Numbered from the stretch's first letter, positions 33,967 to 44,932 are shown. The stretch is 64,000 nt of DNA from Citrobacter sp. Awk 4 (GCF_028069725.1 NZ_JANEWG010000014.1:31015-95014); one strand, 5' to 3'. Program-made: numbers and translations. The notes: generated from the sequence alone by a model not told the origin.

Positions 33967-35336
33967 TAGGGAGCCTCACCGCGCGCATCTTTGCTATCTT
34001 CTGGTTGACGCTGGCACTGGTGTTGATGTTGGTTCTGATGTTACCCAAGCTCGACTCACGCCAGATGACCGAGCTACTGGACAGCGAACAGCGCCAGGGG
34101 TTGATGATTGAGCAACACGTTGAAGCTGAACTCGCGAACGATCCACCCAACGATCTGATGTGGTGGCGTCGCTTGTTCCGGGCGATTGACAAGTGGGCGC
34201 CGCCTGGACAGCGTTTATTACTTGTCACCACAGAAGGACGCGTGATCGGTGCAGAACGCAACGAAATGCAGATCATTCGTAACTTTATTGGTCAGGCGGA
34301 TAACGCCGATCATCCGCAGAAGAAAAAATATGGCCGTGTTGAGATGGTGGGACCGTTCTCCGTCAGAGACGGGGAAGATAACTACCAACTCTATTTGATC
34401 CGCCCGGCCAGCAGTTCGCAATCCGATTTTATTAATCTGCTGTTTGACCGTCCTCTGCTATTGCTGATTGTGACGATGCTGGTCAGCACCCCGCTGCTTC
34501 TCTGGCTGGCCTGGAGCCTGGCAAAACCGGCGCGTAAGCTCAAAAACGCGGCGGATGAAGTGGCGCAGGGTAACTTACGACAACATCCAGAACTGGAAGC
34601 AGGCCCGCAGGAATTTCGCGCGGCTGGCGCCAGTTTTAACCAAATGGTGACTGCGCTCGAGCGGATGATGACTTCGCAACAGCGTCTGCTGTCGGACATC
34701 TCTCACGAACTGAGAACCCCGCTGACACGCCTGCAACTCGGCACCGCCCTACTGCGTCGCCGTGGCGGCGAGAGTAAAGAGCTGGAGCGTATTGAAACTG
34801 AAGCGCACCGACTCGACAGCATGATCAACGACCTGTTAGTGATGTCGCGTAATCAGCAGAAAAACGCGCTGGTTAGCGAAACGATGAAAGCCAATCATCT
34901 GTGGGGCGATGTGCTGGATAATGCCGCCTTCGAAGCCGAGCAGATGGGCAAATCGTTGACGGTGAGTTTCCCGCCGGGACCGTGGCCGCTCTATGGCAAC
35001 CCGAATGCCCTGGAAAGCGCGCTGGAGAATATTGTCCGTAACGCCCTGCGCTATTCACACACGAAAATTGAAGTTGGCTTCGCGGTGGACAAAGACGGGA
35101 TCACGATTACCGTAGACGACGATGGTCCGGGCGTCAGCCCTGAAGATCGGGAACAGATTTTCCGACCGTTCTACCGTACCGACGAGGCGCGCGATCGCGA
35201 ATCCGGCGGCACCGGTCTGGGTCTGGCGATTGTGGAAACCGCCATCCAGCAGCACCGTGGCTGGGTCAAAGCGGAAGACAGCCCACTGGGGGGTTTACGC
35301 CTGGTGATCTGGCTGCCGTTGTATAAACGCGCTTAA
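33963..35336 (+). CDS. cpxA: Envelope-stress sensor histidine kinase CpxA
   Basis: Inner-membrane sensor kinase/phosphatase for CpxR. The 457 residues equal E. coli CpxA: span 1 at about 8-29, periplasmic sensor domain, span 2 at about 165-184, HAMP, then the dimerisation helix SDISHELRTPLTR with the phosphoacceptor His (248 in E. coli numbering), N box NIVRNALRYS, and G boxes DDGPGV and GGTGLGLAIV. Followed by a strong terminator. Confidence 0.99.
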   Translation: MIGSLTARIFAIFWLTLALVLMLVLMLPKLDSRQMTELLDSEQRQGLMIEQHVEAELANDPPNDLMWWRRLFRAIDKWAPPGQRLLLVTTEGRVIGAERNEMQIIRNFIGQADNADHPQKKKYGRVEMVGPFSVRDGEDNYQLYLIRPASSSQSDFINLLFDRPLLLLIVTMLVSTPLLLWLAWSLAKPARKLKNAADEVAQGNLRQHPELEAGPQEFRAAGASFNQMVTALERMMTSQQRLLSDISHELRTPLTRLQLGTALLRRRGGESKELERIETEAHRLDSMINDLLVMSRNQQKNALVSETMKANHLWGDVLDNAAFEAEQMGKSLTVSFPPGPWPLYGNPNALESALENIVRNALRYSHTKIEVGFAVDKDGITITVDDDGPGVSPEDREQIFRPFYRTDEARDRESGGTGLGLAIVETAIQQHRGWVKAEDSPLGGLRLVIWLPLYKRA

Positions 35337-35340
35337 TTGT

Positions 35341-35374
35341 GGCGCCGGGCATTAACCCGGCGCGCAATTTTTTA
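35341..35374 (+). terminator. Terminator of cpxRA
   Basis: A GCGCCGGG/CCCGGCGC stem, loop CATTAA, then AATTTTTTA. Its T-run overlaps the stop codon of convergent yiiM. Confidence 0.92.
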
Positions 35375-36046
35375 TCTTCCCCACAAACGACGCGAATTGT
35401 CTTCGATCTTGCCGCTCAGGCGCCGCTTCTGCATCGTTCTGGTCCAGCTTTTTGATAATCCTGCCGCCGACAACAAGCGGTGATACTGCGCATCATCAAA
35501 CGGCATATGCCAGGCGATGGCAATCGCCTCCTGTACCGTGACGTCACTGACACGCGACACCAGCACAAGCGGCGCATCCGCCGAGACTTTCCCGGCCGCG
35601 ATGACGCTGTACAACCAGCCCGTTTTACCGGCGTTTTGCATCTGGCTCGCCATGTCGCTGATGCCGAAATGGTAGTTGAGTTTAAAGCAGGGCGAACGCG
35701 GTTGCGTCACCTGAATCAGCGTCTCTCCCCACTGGAAGATATCGCCAATATAGACATTCTGTTCAGTCAGACCGTCGGTTGAGAGGTTTTCACCAAACGC
35801 GGGCGCGATAAACCGATCCGCCTGTTCCGGGAATTCCCGAGCCCAATGCAGATAATGTTCTCGCGGATAATGGCACAGTGCGCGATCGGGCCCACCGTGG
35901 ATTTTCGCCTCCGCCTGTTCATCACCCTCCAGGCCCAGTTCCGTCAGCATCAATTCGCCATCCACCTGGATCTTCGCAATAGCGCTAGGACGGCTTCCCG
36001 TGTAGTCCAGAACCTTGCCTGTAAACACTTCGACTGGATATCGCAT
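35372..36046 (-). CDS. yiiM: MOSC-domain protein YiiM (6-N-hydroxylaminopurine resistance)
   Basis: Molybdenum-cofactor-dependent reductase that detoxifies N-hydroxylated base analogues, shown for E. coli YiiM. The 224 residues contain the MOSC core: EAKIHGGPDRALCHYPREHY near residue 47, FGENLSTDGLTEQNVYIGD near 84, and the conserved cysteine in TQPRSPCFKLNYHF near 122 that ligates Mo. A C-terminal 3-alpha extension follows. Its stop codon lies in the cpxA terminator. Confidence 0.95.
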   Translation of the reverse strand: MRYPVEVFTGKVLDYTGSRPSAIAKIQVDGELMLTELGLEGDEQAEAKIHGGPDRALCHYPREHYLHWAREFPEQADRFIAPAFGENLSTDGLTEQNVYIGDIFQWGETLIQVTQPRSPCFKLNYHFGISDMASQMQNAGKTGWLYSVIAAGKVSADAPLVLVSRVSDVTVQEAIAIAWHMPFDDAQYHRLLSAAGLSKSWTRTMQKRRLSGKIEDNSRRLWGR

Positions 36047-36199
36047 CTGTTCCCTCTCCCCGATAAATAATCCTCATTAGAGCATATTTATTTTACCTCA
36101 GCCGCTCAAAATGAGAGCCGGATTCACATGATAAATGACCAGACATGATATCAATTAGGGTGATATTGAAACGCCATTTCATAACAAGGAGTAAACAAC

Positions 36200-37096
36200 G
36201 TGACAGTACAATCGCAATTTGCTGGTGTCTGGTGTCCCTCCATTACGCCGATGGATAAGGATGGAAACGTCGATCTCTCTGGCCTGAAGCATCATCTCAA
36301 GCGCCTTACCGACGCCAAAATCGATGTTATTTTGCTGATGGGAAGCATCGGTGAATTTGCCTCTTTTAGTCTTGAAGAGCGACTGATGTTGATCCGGGAA
36401 GCCAGAGCAATGAGCTCGCTGAAGATGGTCGCCAACGTCTCCTCCACCTGTATGAACGACGTTTTACAGATGGCGCAGGAAGCCGACAACGCAGGTTACG
36501 ATGCGGTCATGGTCTTGCCGCCGTACTATTACGGACAAACAACAAAACAGCTCCTGAGCTATTTCCGCAAACTTGGCGGCGCATTGCGCGGAAAATGGTT
36601 TGCCTACAACTTCCCGGCACGCACCGGCTGTGATTTAACCCCAGAGCTGGTCGCAACTCTCGCGGCCGAGTTCCCCAATTTTGCCGGTATTAAGGATACC
36701 GTCGATTGCCAGTCCCACACCCGCAGTATGATCCAGAGCACCCGTGCCGTGCGTGATGACTTTGCCGTGCTTTCCGGCTATGACGAGTATTACATCCCTA
36801 ACCTGATGGCCGGAGGCGCTGGGATCATTTCCGGATTAAACAACGTGATGCCTGAGCTTTTTGTCGCCGCGCGCGAGGCGTTTAAACAGGGAGATCTCCA
36901 CACGTTACGCGAAATACAAGACAAGATCGGTACCTATATGTCTATTTATGCGATTGGTGAAGATTTTGTCACCACGATTAAAACCGTGGTATCGCGAAAA
37001 TTTGGTTATTGCACCGGGGTTTCGCGCAATGCAGGTGGCGAGCTAAGCGAGAGTGACTGCCGAACGATTGACGAGGTATTTTTAACAAAAGGTTAA
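36200..37096 (+). CDS. DapA/NanA-family class I aldolase
   Basis: A 298-residue dihydrodipicolinate synthase/N-acetylneuraminate lyase family TIM-barrel protein. MGSIGEFASFS near residue 47 (phosphate/carboxylate GxxGE loop), FAYNFPARTGCDL near 140 with the catalytic Tyr, and FAGIKDTVDCQ near 168 with the Schiff-base Lys are present, so it should be active on a 2-keto acid. The substrate is not fixed; a 2-keto-3-deoxy sugar acid (as for YagE/YjhH) is plausible. Start is GTG at 36200 after AAGGAG. It occupies the place where K-12 has kdgT, the KDG permease. Confidence 0.88.
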   Translation: MTVQSQFAGVWCPSITPMDKDGNVDLSGLKHHLKRLTDAKIDVILLMGSIGEFASFSLEERLMLIREARAMSSLKMVANVSSTCMNDVLQMAQEADNAGYDAVMVLPPYYYGQTTKQLLSYFRKLGGALRGKWFAYNFPARTGCDLTPELVATLAAEFPNFAGIKDTVDCQSHTRSMIQSTRAVRDDFAVLSGYDEYYIPNLMAGGAGIISGLNNVMPELFVAAREAFKQGDLHTLREIQDKIGTYMSIYAIGEDFVTTIKTVVSRKFGYCTGVSRNAGGELSESDCRTIDEVFLTKG

Positions 37097-37103
37097 GTCA
37101 TGC

Positions 37104-37131
37104 AGCCTGATGGCGTGACCGCCATCAGGCT
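37104..37131. terminator. REP-like hairpin between convergent genes
   Basis: A perfect AGCCTGATGGCG/CGCCATCAGGCT stem with a TGAC loop, 8 bases after the aldolase and 11 before the sodA stop. It resembles a REP half and probably also stabilises or ends both transcripts; no clear T-run. Confidence 0.7.
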
Positions 37132-37141
37132 ATGATCAAAC

Positions 37142-37762
37142 TTATTTTTTCGCGGCGAAACGCGCTGCTGCTTCGTCCCAGTTCACCACGTTCCAGAACT
37201 CTTTAATGTAGTCCGGACGGCGGTTCTGGAATTTCAGGTAGTACGCGTGTTCCCACACATCCAGACCGACAATCGGGAAGCCAGACGCGCCAGAAACAGC
37301 TTCGCCCATCAGCGGAGAATCCTGGTTCGCGGTAGAGACCACTGCCAGCTTGTCGCCTTTCAGCACCAGCCACGCCCAGCCAGAACCAAAGCGAGTGGCA
37401 GCCGCTTTCTCAAACTCGGCTTTGAAATTATCAACGGAACCGAAGTCACGTTCGATAGCGGCTTTCAGGTCACCCTGCAGGGTGGTGCCGATTTTCAGGC
37501 CTTTCCAGAACAGACTGTGGTTAGCGTGACCGCCCGCGTTGTTACGCAGTACGGTTTTCTTGTCCGCTGGCAGTTGATCCAGTTTCGCGATCAACTCTTC
37601 GGCAGACAGGCCAGCGAATTCTGGCAGGCTTTCCAGCGCCGCATTGGCATTGTTAACGTAGGCTTGATGGTGTTTGGTGTGGTGAATTTCCATCGTCTGC
37701 TTATCGAAGTGCGGTTCCAGTGCATCGTAAGCGTACGGCAGGGATGGCAGGGTATAACTCAT
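37142..37762 (-). CDS. sodA: Superoxide dismutase, manganese (SodA)
   Basis: Cytoplasmic Mn-SOD of 206 residues, the E. coli length. Metal ligands can be read in [13 protein letters not shown] (His27), NHSLFW (His82), and [10 protein letters not shown] (Asp168 and His172). [10 protein letters not shown] and the Gln in STANQDSP (Gln147 region) mark the manganese rather than iron type. The ATG at 37762 follows GGAG. A Fur box lies 75 bases upstream, as expected for iron repression. Confidence 0.98.
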   Translation of the reverse strand: MSYTLPSLPYAYDALEPHFDKQTMEIHHTKHHQAYVNNANAALESLPEFAGLSAEELIAKLDQLPADKKTVLRNNAGGHANHSLFWKGLKIGTTLQGDLKAAIERDFGSVDNFKAEFEKAAATRFGSGWAWLVLKGDKLAVVSTANQDSPLMGEAVSGASGFPIVGLDVWEHAYYLKFQNRRPDYIKEFWNVVNWDEAAARFAAKK

Positions 37763-37836
37763 ATTCATCTCCATTATTATCGAGCGGCTGGGTGTTAACG
37801 CCGCGTAAGCAGTTGGTTCATTATAGTTAATTAAAT

Positions 37837-37855
37837 GATATTGAAAATGATTATC
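37837..37855 (-). promoter_or_regulatory. Fur box of sodA
   Basis: GATATTGAAAATGATTATC agrees with the 19-bp Fur consensus GATAATGATAATCATTATC at 16 positions. It lies in the sodA promoter region, where Fur is known to repress in E. coli. Confidence 0.8.
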
Positions 37856-37904
37856 AATGCCGTACTTTTCATAAGGGTATGACGGCTCACTTACATGCCA
37901 AAGA

Positions 37905-37920
37905 TGTGAGCTAAATCACC
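37905..37920 (+). promoter_or_regulatory. CRP box of rhaT
   Basis: TGTGA-GCTAAA-TCACC, one mismatch from the CRP consensus core, 129 bases upstream of rhaT. In E. coli rhaT is driven by RhaS with CRP; the RhaS half-sites between here and the start were not resolved. Confidence 0.7.
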
Positions 37921-38048
37921 CGCTTAACGTGTCTATTGCCAAAGAGAACCACAACGCGGCAACGGGAAGAAGGTGAAGAATCTGCGCAATTTTTACACTC
38001 ATCACGTCGAAGGGGTAACGCGACAATAAAAACGATGAGGATAAAGTC

Positions 38049-39083
38049 ATGAGTAACGCGATTACGATGGGTATTTTTTGGCATTTGATAGGTGCGGCCA
38101 GTGCAGCCTGTTTCTATGCCCCATTTAAGCAAGTAAAACAGTGGTCATGGGAAACGATGTGGTCGGTTGGCGGGATGGTCTCCTGGATTATCCTACCGTG
38201 GGGTATCAGCGCCATGTTGCTGCCCGATTTTTGGGCCTACTACAGCTCTTTCAGCCTTTCTACTTTACTACCTGTTTTCCTGTTTGGCGCCATGTGGGGT
38301 ATTGGCAATATTAACTACGGCCTGACCATGCGCTACCTCGGTATGTCGATGGGGATTGGTATCGCGATTGGCATTACGCTGATTGTCGGTACGTTGATGA
38401 CGCCCATTATCAACGGTAACTTCGATGTTCTGATTAACACGAACGGCGGACGCATGACGCTGCTTGGCGTGTTGGTGGCGCTTATCGGCGTGGGGATTGT
38501 GACCCGCGCCGGGCAGTTGAAAGAGCGCAAAATGGGCATTAAGGCCGAAGAGTTCAACCTGAAAAAAGGTCTGCTGCTGGCGGTCATGTGCGGGATCTTC
38601 TCTGCCGGCATGTCTTTTGCGATGAATGCCGCCAAACCGATGCATGAAGCTGCTGCCGCCCTCGGTGTGGACCCACTGTATGTCGCCCTGCCCAGCTACG
38701 TGGTGATCATGGGGGGTGGCGCACTGATCAACCTGGGCTTCTGCTTCGTTCGTCTGGCAAAAGTCAAAGATCTGTCGATAAAAGCCGATTTCTCGCAGGC
38801 AAAACCCCTGATCATCAACAATGTGTTGATGTCAGCGCTGGCCGGTCTGATGTGGTATTTGCAGTTCTTCTTCTACGCCTGGGGTCACGCACGCATTCCG
38901 GCGCAGTATGACTACATCAGTTGGATGCTGCACATGAGTTTCTATGTCCTGTGCGGCGGTATTGTCGGGCTGGTATTGAAAGAGTGGAAAAACGCGGGTC
39001 GGCATCCTGTTGGTGTGCTGAGCCTGGGCTGCGTGGTGATTATCATCGCCGCCAATATTGTCGGAATGGGAATGGCGAATTAG
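38049..39083 (+). CDS. rhaT: L-rhamnose/proton symporter RhaT
   Basis: Inner-membrane H+ symporter that imports L-rhamnose and L-lyxose; drug/metabolite transporter superfamily. The 344 residues equal E. coli Rha[21 protein letters not shown], ten predicted spans, [20 protein letters not shown] near residue 80 and [17 protein letters not shown] near 265. Convergent with rhaR, overlapping it by four bases. Confidence 0.98.
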   Translation: MSNAITMGIFWHLIGAASAACFYAPFKQVKQWSWETMWSVGGMVSWIILPWGISAMLLPDFWAYYSSFSLSTLLPVFLFGAMWGIGNINYGLTMRYLGMSMGIGIAIGITLIVGTLMTPIINGNFDVLINTNGGRMTLLGVLVALIGVGIVTRAGQLKERKMGIKAEEFNLKKGLLLAVMCGIFSAGMSFAMNAAKPMHEAAAALGVDPLYVALPSYVVIMGGGALINLGFCFVRLAKVKDLSIKADFSQAKPLIINNVLMSALAGLMWYLQFFFYAWGHARIPAQYDYISWMLHMSFYVLCGGIVGLVLKEWKNAGRHPVGVLSLGCVVIIIAANIVGMGMAN

Positions 39084-39931
39084 TCGCTTTGATGACTGAG
39101 ATGGCGCCACTGGCTTGGCGTCATCCCGGTTTCCCGCGTGAACACCACTGAAAAATAGTTACTGTCCTCAAACCCACATTGCATCGAAATCTCACCTATC
39201 ATCAGGCGGCTATGCTGGAGTAAATATTGCGCGTGGCAAACACGTACCTGGCGCAAATACTGGTTGATGGTCATGCCGGTTTGGGAGCGAAACTGCTGGC
39301 GCAACACGCGTTCACTACACACTTCCCGAACGCAAAATTCATCCAGCGAAAACGGGCGTTCCAGGCTGCCCGCCAGCGCGGTAATCAGTTTATCCAACAG
39401 CGTTTCACTTGAAGTAACAGGAAGATTATCCGTGGCATAGCGATGCCGCTTCAGGGTCATCACCAGTTGCCCAAACAGCAGCTCCGCCATACCGTTAGCC
39501 AACGGGCAGCTCAGCTTGCTTTCATGCTCAAGTTGACTGATAACCTGCCGCGCCTGAGTCATCCCTTCGCTGGTCAAACGCCAGTGCGGCTGCCATTGGG
39601 TGCCGTTAAATCCAGGTATTGCCTCTTCCCACCGCAGATTCAGCTTCAGCCGCTCCGGGCAATAGATGATGTTCTGCAATACCAGATCGTTAACTGACGT
39701 ATAGGAGTGTTTATCTTCGGCGCGAATGTAGAACAGGTCGCCGCGCGTAATGCGATACGGGCGTTCATTGAGGACATGCAAACCGTTGCCGCGCCAGACC
39801 AGCACCAGTTCACAAAACTCATGGGTATGTTCCGCAAAGACATTTTGCGGATAGCGATCGGCAACCGCGACAGCCTGCGCGTCGCTTGCAAAAAAGTCGG
39901 CTTTATGAAGAACGAGCTGATTTGCCACCAC
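39080..39931 (-). CDS. rhaR: Rhamnose-responsive activator RhaR
   Basis: AraC/XylS-family activator that binds L-rhamnose and turns on rhaSR. The 283 residues have an N-terminal cupin-like sugar-binding domain ([19 protein letters not shown] near residue 33) and a C-terminal double helix-turn-helix ([20 protein letters not shown] and [20 protein letters not shown]). Start is GTG at 39931 after GAGG. Second gene of rhaSR, 89 bases after rhaS. Confidence 0.97.
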   Translation of the reverse strand: MVANQLVLHKADFFASDAQAVAVADRYPQNVFAEHTHEFCELVLVWRGNGLHVLNERPYRITRGDLFYIRAEDKHSYTSVNDLVLQNIIYCPERLKLNLRWEEAIPGFNGTQWQPHWRLTSEGMTQARQVISQLEHESKLSCPLANGMAELLFGQLVMTLKRHRYATDNLPVTSSETLLDKLITALAGSLERPFSLDEFCVREVCSERVLRQQFRSQTGMTINQYLRQVRVCHAQYLLQHSRLMIGEISMQCGFEDSNYFSVVFTRETGMTPSQWRHLSHQSD

Positions 39932-40020
39932 ATCACCTCAACCAGTAACAACATAATATTATGCGTCAGGCGGCAGCAAAAAACGTTGATATACCCGTCA
40001 TACTTCACGTGGCATCTACG

Positions 40021-40857
40021 TTACTGCAGCAATGCGTCACGCCCCTGGCGGATATCACGCGGCGACCAGTCAAACTCGCGGCGAAAAAGCGTCGAAAAGT
40101 GGTTACTGTCGCCAAATCCGCAGCGATAAGCGATATCGGTAACGCTGTCATCGCTATGGCGTAGCAGATGACGCGCTTTAATTAAACGCAGTCGATTCAA
40201 ATAGCGCTGCGGCGTCAGCCCAGTTTGTTGTTTCAACTGACGGTGCAATGTGCGTAATGAGAGCGAAAACTGATCGGCCACGGCTTCCCAGCAGACCTCT
40301 TCGGCAAAGTGATCTTCCAGCCAGGCCATCAGGTGATTCAGTCGCGCATCATTATCCGTCGCCCCTTCCATCAGGCTGCTTTTGCGTAGCAATACCAGCA
40401 ATTGCATAAACACGATTTCACGGTTGGCGACCGCCGGCGTGTCCATCTCTTCATCGGGTTGCTCCAGTGAAGCAACCAGTTGGCGTACTTGCTGTAACAC
40501 ACTCTGGTTTACCCGCCAGTGGGACGGATACAGTCCATCCTGTTCCTGGGGCAAAAGCTGGTTCAACCCTGCCAAAAACTGGAACGCATCCGGAGAACGA
40601 TAGAGCACGTTGGTCAGACACAGGTTGTCAGTATGTTCATACATGTGTCGGTCATGATCGCGAACAAAACAGACAGTACCGCCGCTGATGGTATACGGCT
40701 GCCCGTTGAAAACATGAATTCCCGTGCCATGTTCAACAATCACTATTTCATGAAAATCATGATGGTGTTCAGGAAAAGCGGACTGAGGAAGCCGGGGTTC
40801 AATGGCGATGGGGGCTTTACCTGACGGAAAAAAATCCACGCTGCGCAATAGGGTCAT
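40021..40857 (-). CDS. rhaS: Rhamnose operon activator RhaS
   Basis: AraC/XylS-family activator of rhaBAD and rhaT in the presence of L-rhamnose. The 278 residues equal E. coli RhaS: sugar-binding domain with [20 protein letters not shown] near residue 28 and DNA-binding domain with [20 protein letters not shown] and [16 protein letters not shown]. First gene of rhaSR, divergent from rhaBAD. Confidence 0.98.
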   Translation of the reverse strand: MTLLRSVDFFPSGKAPIAIEPRLPQSAFPEHHHDFHEIVIVEHGTGIHVFNGQPYTISGGTVCFVRDHDRHMYEHTDNLCLTNVLYRSPDAFQFLAGLNQLLPQEQDGLYPSHWRVNQSVLQQVRQLVASLEQPDEEMDTPAVANREIVFMQLLVLLRKSSLMEGATDNDARLNHLMAWLEDHFAEEVCWEAVADQFSLSLRTLHRQLKQQTGLTPQRYLNRLRLIKARHLLRHSDDSVTDIAYRCGFGDSNHFSTLFRREFDWSPRDIRQGRDALLQ

Positions 40858-41160
40858 GATGGCTTCCTGACATGGAGTGGAACATGACTGAAATAGTAAT
40901 TAAGGGGCCGCCACCTCACCTTAAAGTTTTGACATGAAAGCGCGCATATTCGGTCATTTTTTCAAGACCGGGCAGGAAAGTTCGCTAAATGCGGACGTCG
41001 TCACATCAGGTAAAAACAGATTCTTTATTGGAAACTGTGAACGTCATCACGTTCATCTTTGCTTTCTTGCCAGCGGCTAATTTTGGCTGTCAGTAGCAAG
41101 AAGGTAGCTTTTCCCAGGGGTTCTTAGACTCATTGCCATCACTCCTGGAAGGACCTCATT
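40858..41160. promoter_or_regulatory. rhaSR-rhaBAD divergent control region
   Basis: A 303-bp gap without a gene. A CRP box TGTGA-ACGTCA-TCACG lies at 41036-41051. Downstream, 41060-41131 resembles the E. coli rhaBAD RhaS site region: TTGGCTGTCAGTAGCAAGAAGG, then TTCTTAGACT near the -10. The segment 40940-41030 near rhaS should hold the RhaR site, which I cannot delimit. A CCTGGAAGGACC site serves rhaB. Confidence 0.8.
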
Positions 41161-42630
41161 ATGACTTTTCGCCATTGTGTCGCTGTCGATCTCGGCGCAT
41201 CCAGTGGACGCGTTATGCTGGCGCGTTACGACAGTGAACACCGCACCCTGACATTGCGTGAAATCCACCGTTTCGTGAATTGCCTGCAAAAAACAGACGG
41301 CTTTGACGTCTGGGATATCGACAGTCTGGAAGAGGCCATTCGTCTTGGGCTGGATAAGGTCTGCGATGAAGGCATCCGCATTGATAGCATCGGGATTGAT
41401 ACCTGGGGCGTGGACTATGTCCTGCTGGATAAAAATGGTCAGCGCGTCGGCCTGCCCGTCTCCTACCGCGACAGCCGCACCACCGGCGTGATGCAACAGG
41501 CGCAGGCGCAACTCGGAAAAGATGAAATTTATCGCCGCAGCGGTATTCAGTTCTTGCCGTTTAACACGCTATATCAGTTACGCGCGCTGGTTGAACAACA
41601 ACCGGAACTGCTCTCCCAGGTGGCGCACGCCCTGCTTATTCCTGATTACATCGCCTATTGTTTGACGGGCAAATTGAACTGGGAATACACCAACGCCACC
41701 ACCACGCAGCTCGTCAATATTCATAACGACGACTGGGATGACACGCTGCTGGCATGGACCGGAGCGGATCCCGCCTGGTTTGGCACGCCAACGCATCCGG
41801 GCAATGTCATCGGTCACTGGATTTGCCCACAGGGTAATCAGATCCCGGTCGTTGCCGTTGCCAGCCACGATACCGCCAGCGCGGTGATTGCCTCCCCGCT
41901 GGCCGAGAAAAACAGCGCTTACCTCTCTTCCGGCACCTGGTCGCTGATGGGCTTTGAGAGCAGAACACCCTATACCAATGAGGCCGCGTTAAGCGCCAAT
42001 ATTACCAACGAGGGCGGCGCGGAAGGACGCTACCGCGTGCTGAAAAATATCATGGGGCTGTGGCTGCTGCAGCGCATCCTGAAAGAACGGCAGATCGCTG
42101 ACCTGCCTGCGCTGATCAAGCAGACGCAGGCGTTGCCCGCTTGCCGCTTCGTGATTAATCCCAATGACGATCGCTTTATCAACCCTGCCGATATGTGCGC
42201 AGAAATTCAGGCTGCCTGCCGTGAAACCGGTCAACCCATCCCCACGCAAGACGCCGAGCTGGCGCGCTGCATTTTTGACAGCCTGGCATTGCTGTACGCC
42301 CGCGTCCTGCAGGAACTGGCCGACCTTCGCGGTGAAGCCTTCACCAGCCTGCACATCGTCGGCGGCGGTTGCCAGAATGCGTTGCTGAACCAACTGTGCG
42401 CCGACGCCTGCGGTATCCGTGTGATGGCAGGCCCTGTGGAAGCGTCCACGCTCGGCAACATCGGTATCCAGCTCATGACGCTGGACGAACTGACCAACGT
42501 TGATGATTTCCGTCAGGTGGTGAGAACCAACTACGACCTGACGACCTTTATTCCTCATCCTGATAGCGAAATTGCCCGCCATGTTGCGCAGTTTCAATCC
42601 ACACGACAGACAAAGGAGCTTTGCGCATGA
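41161..42630 (+). CDS. rhaB: L-rhamnulose kinase
   Basis: Phosphorylates L-rhamnulose at O-1, the second step of rhamnose breakdown. FGGY-family kinase of 489 residues (E. coli length): phosphate-loop [19 protein letters not shown] at residue 6, [12 protein letters not shown] near 82, [10 protein letters not shown] near 237 and [18 protein letters not shown] near 402. The stop codon overlaps the rhaA start (ATGA). Confidence 0.98.
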   Translation: MTFRHCVAVDLGASSGRVMLARYDSEHRTLTLREIHRFVNCLQKTDGFDVWDIDSLEEAIRLGLDKVCDEGIRIDSIGIDTWGVDYVLLDKNGQRVGLPVSYRDSRTTGVMQQAQAQLGKDEIYRRSGIQFLPFNTLYQLRALVEQQPELLSQVAHALLIPDYIAYCLTGKLNWEYTNATTTQLVNIHNDDWDDTLLAWTGADPAWFGTPTHPGNVIGHWICPQGNQIPVVAVASHDTASAVIASPLAEKNSAYLSSGTWSLMGFESRTPYTNEAALSANITNEGGAEGRYRVLKNIMGLWLLQRILKERQIADLPALIKQTQALPACRFVINPNDDRFINPADMCAEIQAACRETGQPIPTQDAELARCIFDSLALLYARVLQELADLRGEAFTSLHIVGGGCQNALLNQLCADACGIRVMAGPVEASTLGNIGIQLMTLDELTNVDDFRQVVRTNYDLTTFIPHPDSEIARHVAQFQSTRQTKELCA

Positions 42631-43886
42631 CTACTCAACTTGAACAAGCCTGGGAACTGGCAAAACAGCGTTTTGCTGCGGTAGGTATCGATGCCGAAGA
42701 GGCGCTGCGCCAGCTCGATCGTCTGCCGGTGTCAATGCACTGCTGGCAGGGCGATGACGTCGCCGGTTTTGAAAACCCGGAAGGCAACCTGACCGGTGGT
42801 ATTCAGGCGACGGGTAACTACCCAGGCAAAGCGCGTAACGCGACCGAATTACGTGCCGACCTGGAGCAGGCGCTGAGCCTGATCCCTGGACCGAAACGCC
42901 TGAATTTGCATGCGATCTATCTGGAATCCGACACGCCGGTTTCCCGCGACCAGATCAAACCCGAACACTTCAAAAACTGGGTGGAGTGGGCGAAAGCCAA
43001 TCAACTGGGGCTCGATTTTAACCCGTCCTGCTTCTCGCATCCGCTGAGCGCAGACGGTTTCACCCTTTCTCACCCGGACGCGAAAATTCGCCAGTTCTGG
43101 ATCGATCACTGCAAAGCCAGCCGTCGCATCTCGGCCTATTTCGGCGAGCAACTGGGCACCCCGTCGGTGATGAACATCTGGATCCCGGATGGCATGAAAG
43201 ATATCACCGTTGACCGTTTAGCACCGCGCAAGCGTCTGCTGGACGCTCTGGATGACGTGATCAGTGAAAAACTGGACCCGGCGCATCACATTGACGCCGT
43301 CGAGAGCAAGCTGTTCGGTATTGGCGCAGAAAGCTACACCGTTGGCTCCAATGAGTTCTACATGGGCTACGCCGCCAGCCGTCAGACCGCGCTGTGTCTG
43401 GATGCAGGCCACTTCCACCCGACAGAAGTCATCTCCGACAAAATCTCCTCCGCCATGCTGTATGTACCGCGTCTGCTGCTGCACGTGAGCCGCCCGGTGC
43501 GCTGGGACAGCGACCACGTGGTGCTGCTGGACGATGAAACGCAGGCGATTGCCAGCGAGATTGTGCGTAACGACCTGTTTGATCGCGTGCACATTGGCCT
43601 CGACTTCTTCGACGCGTCTATCAACCGCATCGCCGCGTGGGTTATCGGCACCCGCAACATGAAGAAGGCCCTGCTGCGCGCCCTGCTGGAGCCGACTGCC
43701 GAGCTGCGTAAGCTGGAAGCGGAAGGTGATTACACCGCGCGTCTGGCGCTGCTTGAAGAGCAGAAATCCCTGCCGTGGCAGGCCGTATGGGAGATGTATT
43801 GCCAGCGTCACGATACGCCTGCGGGCAGCCAGTGGCTGGAGAACGTGCGCGCGTACGAAAAAGAGATTCTGAGCAAACGCGGCTAA
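42627..43886 (+). CDS. rhaA: L-rhamnose isomerase
   Basis: Interconverts L-rhamnose and L-rhamnulose, Mn/Zn-dependent TIM barrel. The 419 residues equal E. coli Rha[41 protein letters not shown] near residue 60, [12 protein letters not shown], and metal ligands in [19 protein letters not shown] and [19 protein letters not shown]. The start is the ATG at 42627, overlapping rhaB; an upstream TTG is not needed. Confidence 0.98.
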   Translation: MTTQLEQAWELAKQRFAAVGIDAEEALRQLDRLPVSMHCWQGDDVAGFENPEGNLTGGIQATGNYPGKARNATELRADLEQALSLIPGPKRLNLHAIYLESDTPVSRDQIKPEHFKNWVEWAKANQLGLDFNPSCFSHPLSADGFTLSHPDAKIRQFWIDHCKASRRISAYFGEQLGTPSVMNIWIPDGMKDITVDRLAPRKRLLDALDDVISEKLDPAHHIDAVESKLFGIGAESYTVGSNEFYMGYAASRQTALCLDAGHFHPTEVISDKISSAMLYVPRLLLHVSRPVRWDSDHVVLLDDETQAIASEIVRNDLFDRVHIGLDFFDASINRIAAWVIGTRNMKKALLRALLEPTAELRKLEAEGDYTARLALLEEQKSLPWQAVWEMYCQRHDTPAGSQWLENVRAYEKEILSKRG

Positions 43887-43903
43887 CTGAGCGCAATTGG
43901 TCT

Positions 43904-43985
43904 GTAGGCCGGATAAGACGCATCGCGTCACCATCCGGCAATAAATAAAACACGAATGCCGGATGGCGCTGTGCTTATCCAGCCA
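43904..43985. repeat. BIME of two inverted REP units inside the rha operon
   Basis: GTAGGCCGGATAAGACG...CCATCCGGCA (43904-43940) and the inverted TGCCGGATGGCGC...TTATCCAGCCA (43957-43985) in the 149-bp gap between rhaA and rhaD. Confidence 0.88.
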
Positions 43986-44035
43986 GGGTAAGACCCGAGC
44001 GATTTCGGGCAACAAAATAGACAGGAACACCGAAC

Positions 44036-44860
44036 ATGCAGAACATTATGAATTCCTGGTTCGTCCAGGGGATGATCAAAGCCACGTCTGACGCCTGGCT
44101 GAAAGGCTGGGATGAGCGCAACGGCGGCAACCTGACATTGCGTCTGGATGAAGCGGATATTGCGCCATTTACTGGCGATTTCCACGCAGAATCGCGCTAT
44201 ATCGCACTGAGTCAGCCGATGCCGCTACTGGCAAATACCCCGTTTATCGTGACCGGTTCCGGTAAATTCTTCCGCAACGTTCAGCTCGACCCGGCGGCAA
44301 ACATCGGCGTGGTGAAAGTCGACAGCGACGGCGCGGGCTATCACATCCTGTGGGGCTTAACCCACGAAGCGGTGCCGACCTCCGAACTGCCGGCGCACTT
44401 CCTTTCTCACTGCGAGCGCATCAAGGCCACCGGCGGCAAAGACCGCGTGATCATGCACTGCCACGCCACCAACCTGATCGCCCTGACCTACGTGCTGGAA
44501 AACCGCACGGATGTGATCACCCGCCAGTTGTGGGAAGGCAGTACCGAATGTCTGGTGGTCTTCCCGGACGGCGTCGGCATTCTGCCCTGGATGGTGCCGG
44601 GCACCGACGAAATCGGCCAGGCGACTGCGGTCGAAATGCAGAAACATTCGCTGGTACTGTGGCCGTTCCACGGCGTATTCGGCAGTGGCCCTACCCTGGA
44701 CGAAGCATTCGGTTTGATAGATACCGCAGAGAAATCTGCTGAAGTATTAGTCAAAATCTACTCGATGGGTGGCATGAAACAAACGATCACGCGTGAAGAG
44801 CTGATTGCGCTCGGTAAACGTTTTGGCGTGACCCCGCTGGCCAGCGCCCTGGCGCTGTAA
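44036..44860 (+). CDS. rhaD: Rhamnulose-1-phosphate aldolase
   Basis: Zn-dependent class II aldolase that splits L-rhamnulose-1-phosphate to dihydroxyacetone phosphate and L-lactaldehyde. The 274 residues equal E. coli RhaD. Start [27 protein letters not shown] and [11 protein letters not shown] substrate loops; zinc site with Glu and the HCHATN pair (His141/His143) near residue 141 and a third His near 212 (LWPFHGVFG). The lactaldehyde product is the substrate of the next gene. Confidence 0.98.
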   Translation: MQNIMNSWFVQGMIKATSDAWLKGWDERNGGNLTLRLDEADIAPFTGDFHAESRYIALSQPMPLLANTPFIVTGSGKFFRNVQLDPAANIGVVKVDSDGAGYHILWGLTHEAVPTSELPAHFLSHCERIKATGGKDRVIMHCHATNLIALTYVLENRTDVITRQLWEGSTECLVVFPDGVGILPWMVPGTDEIGQATAVEMQKHSLVLWPFHGVFGSGPTLDEAFGLIDTAEKSAEVLVKIYSMGGMKQTITREELIALGKRFGVTPLASALAL

Positions 44861-44932
44861 TAGCACCGCCCGCACCCGGCGACACGGAGACACTGCCGCC
44901 GGACATATAGCGATAATTAAAGGAGAGTAATC

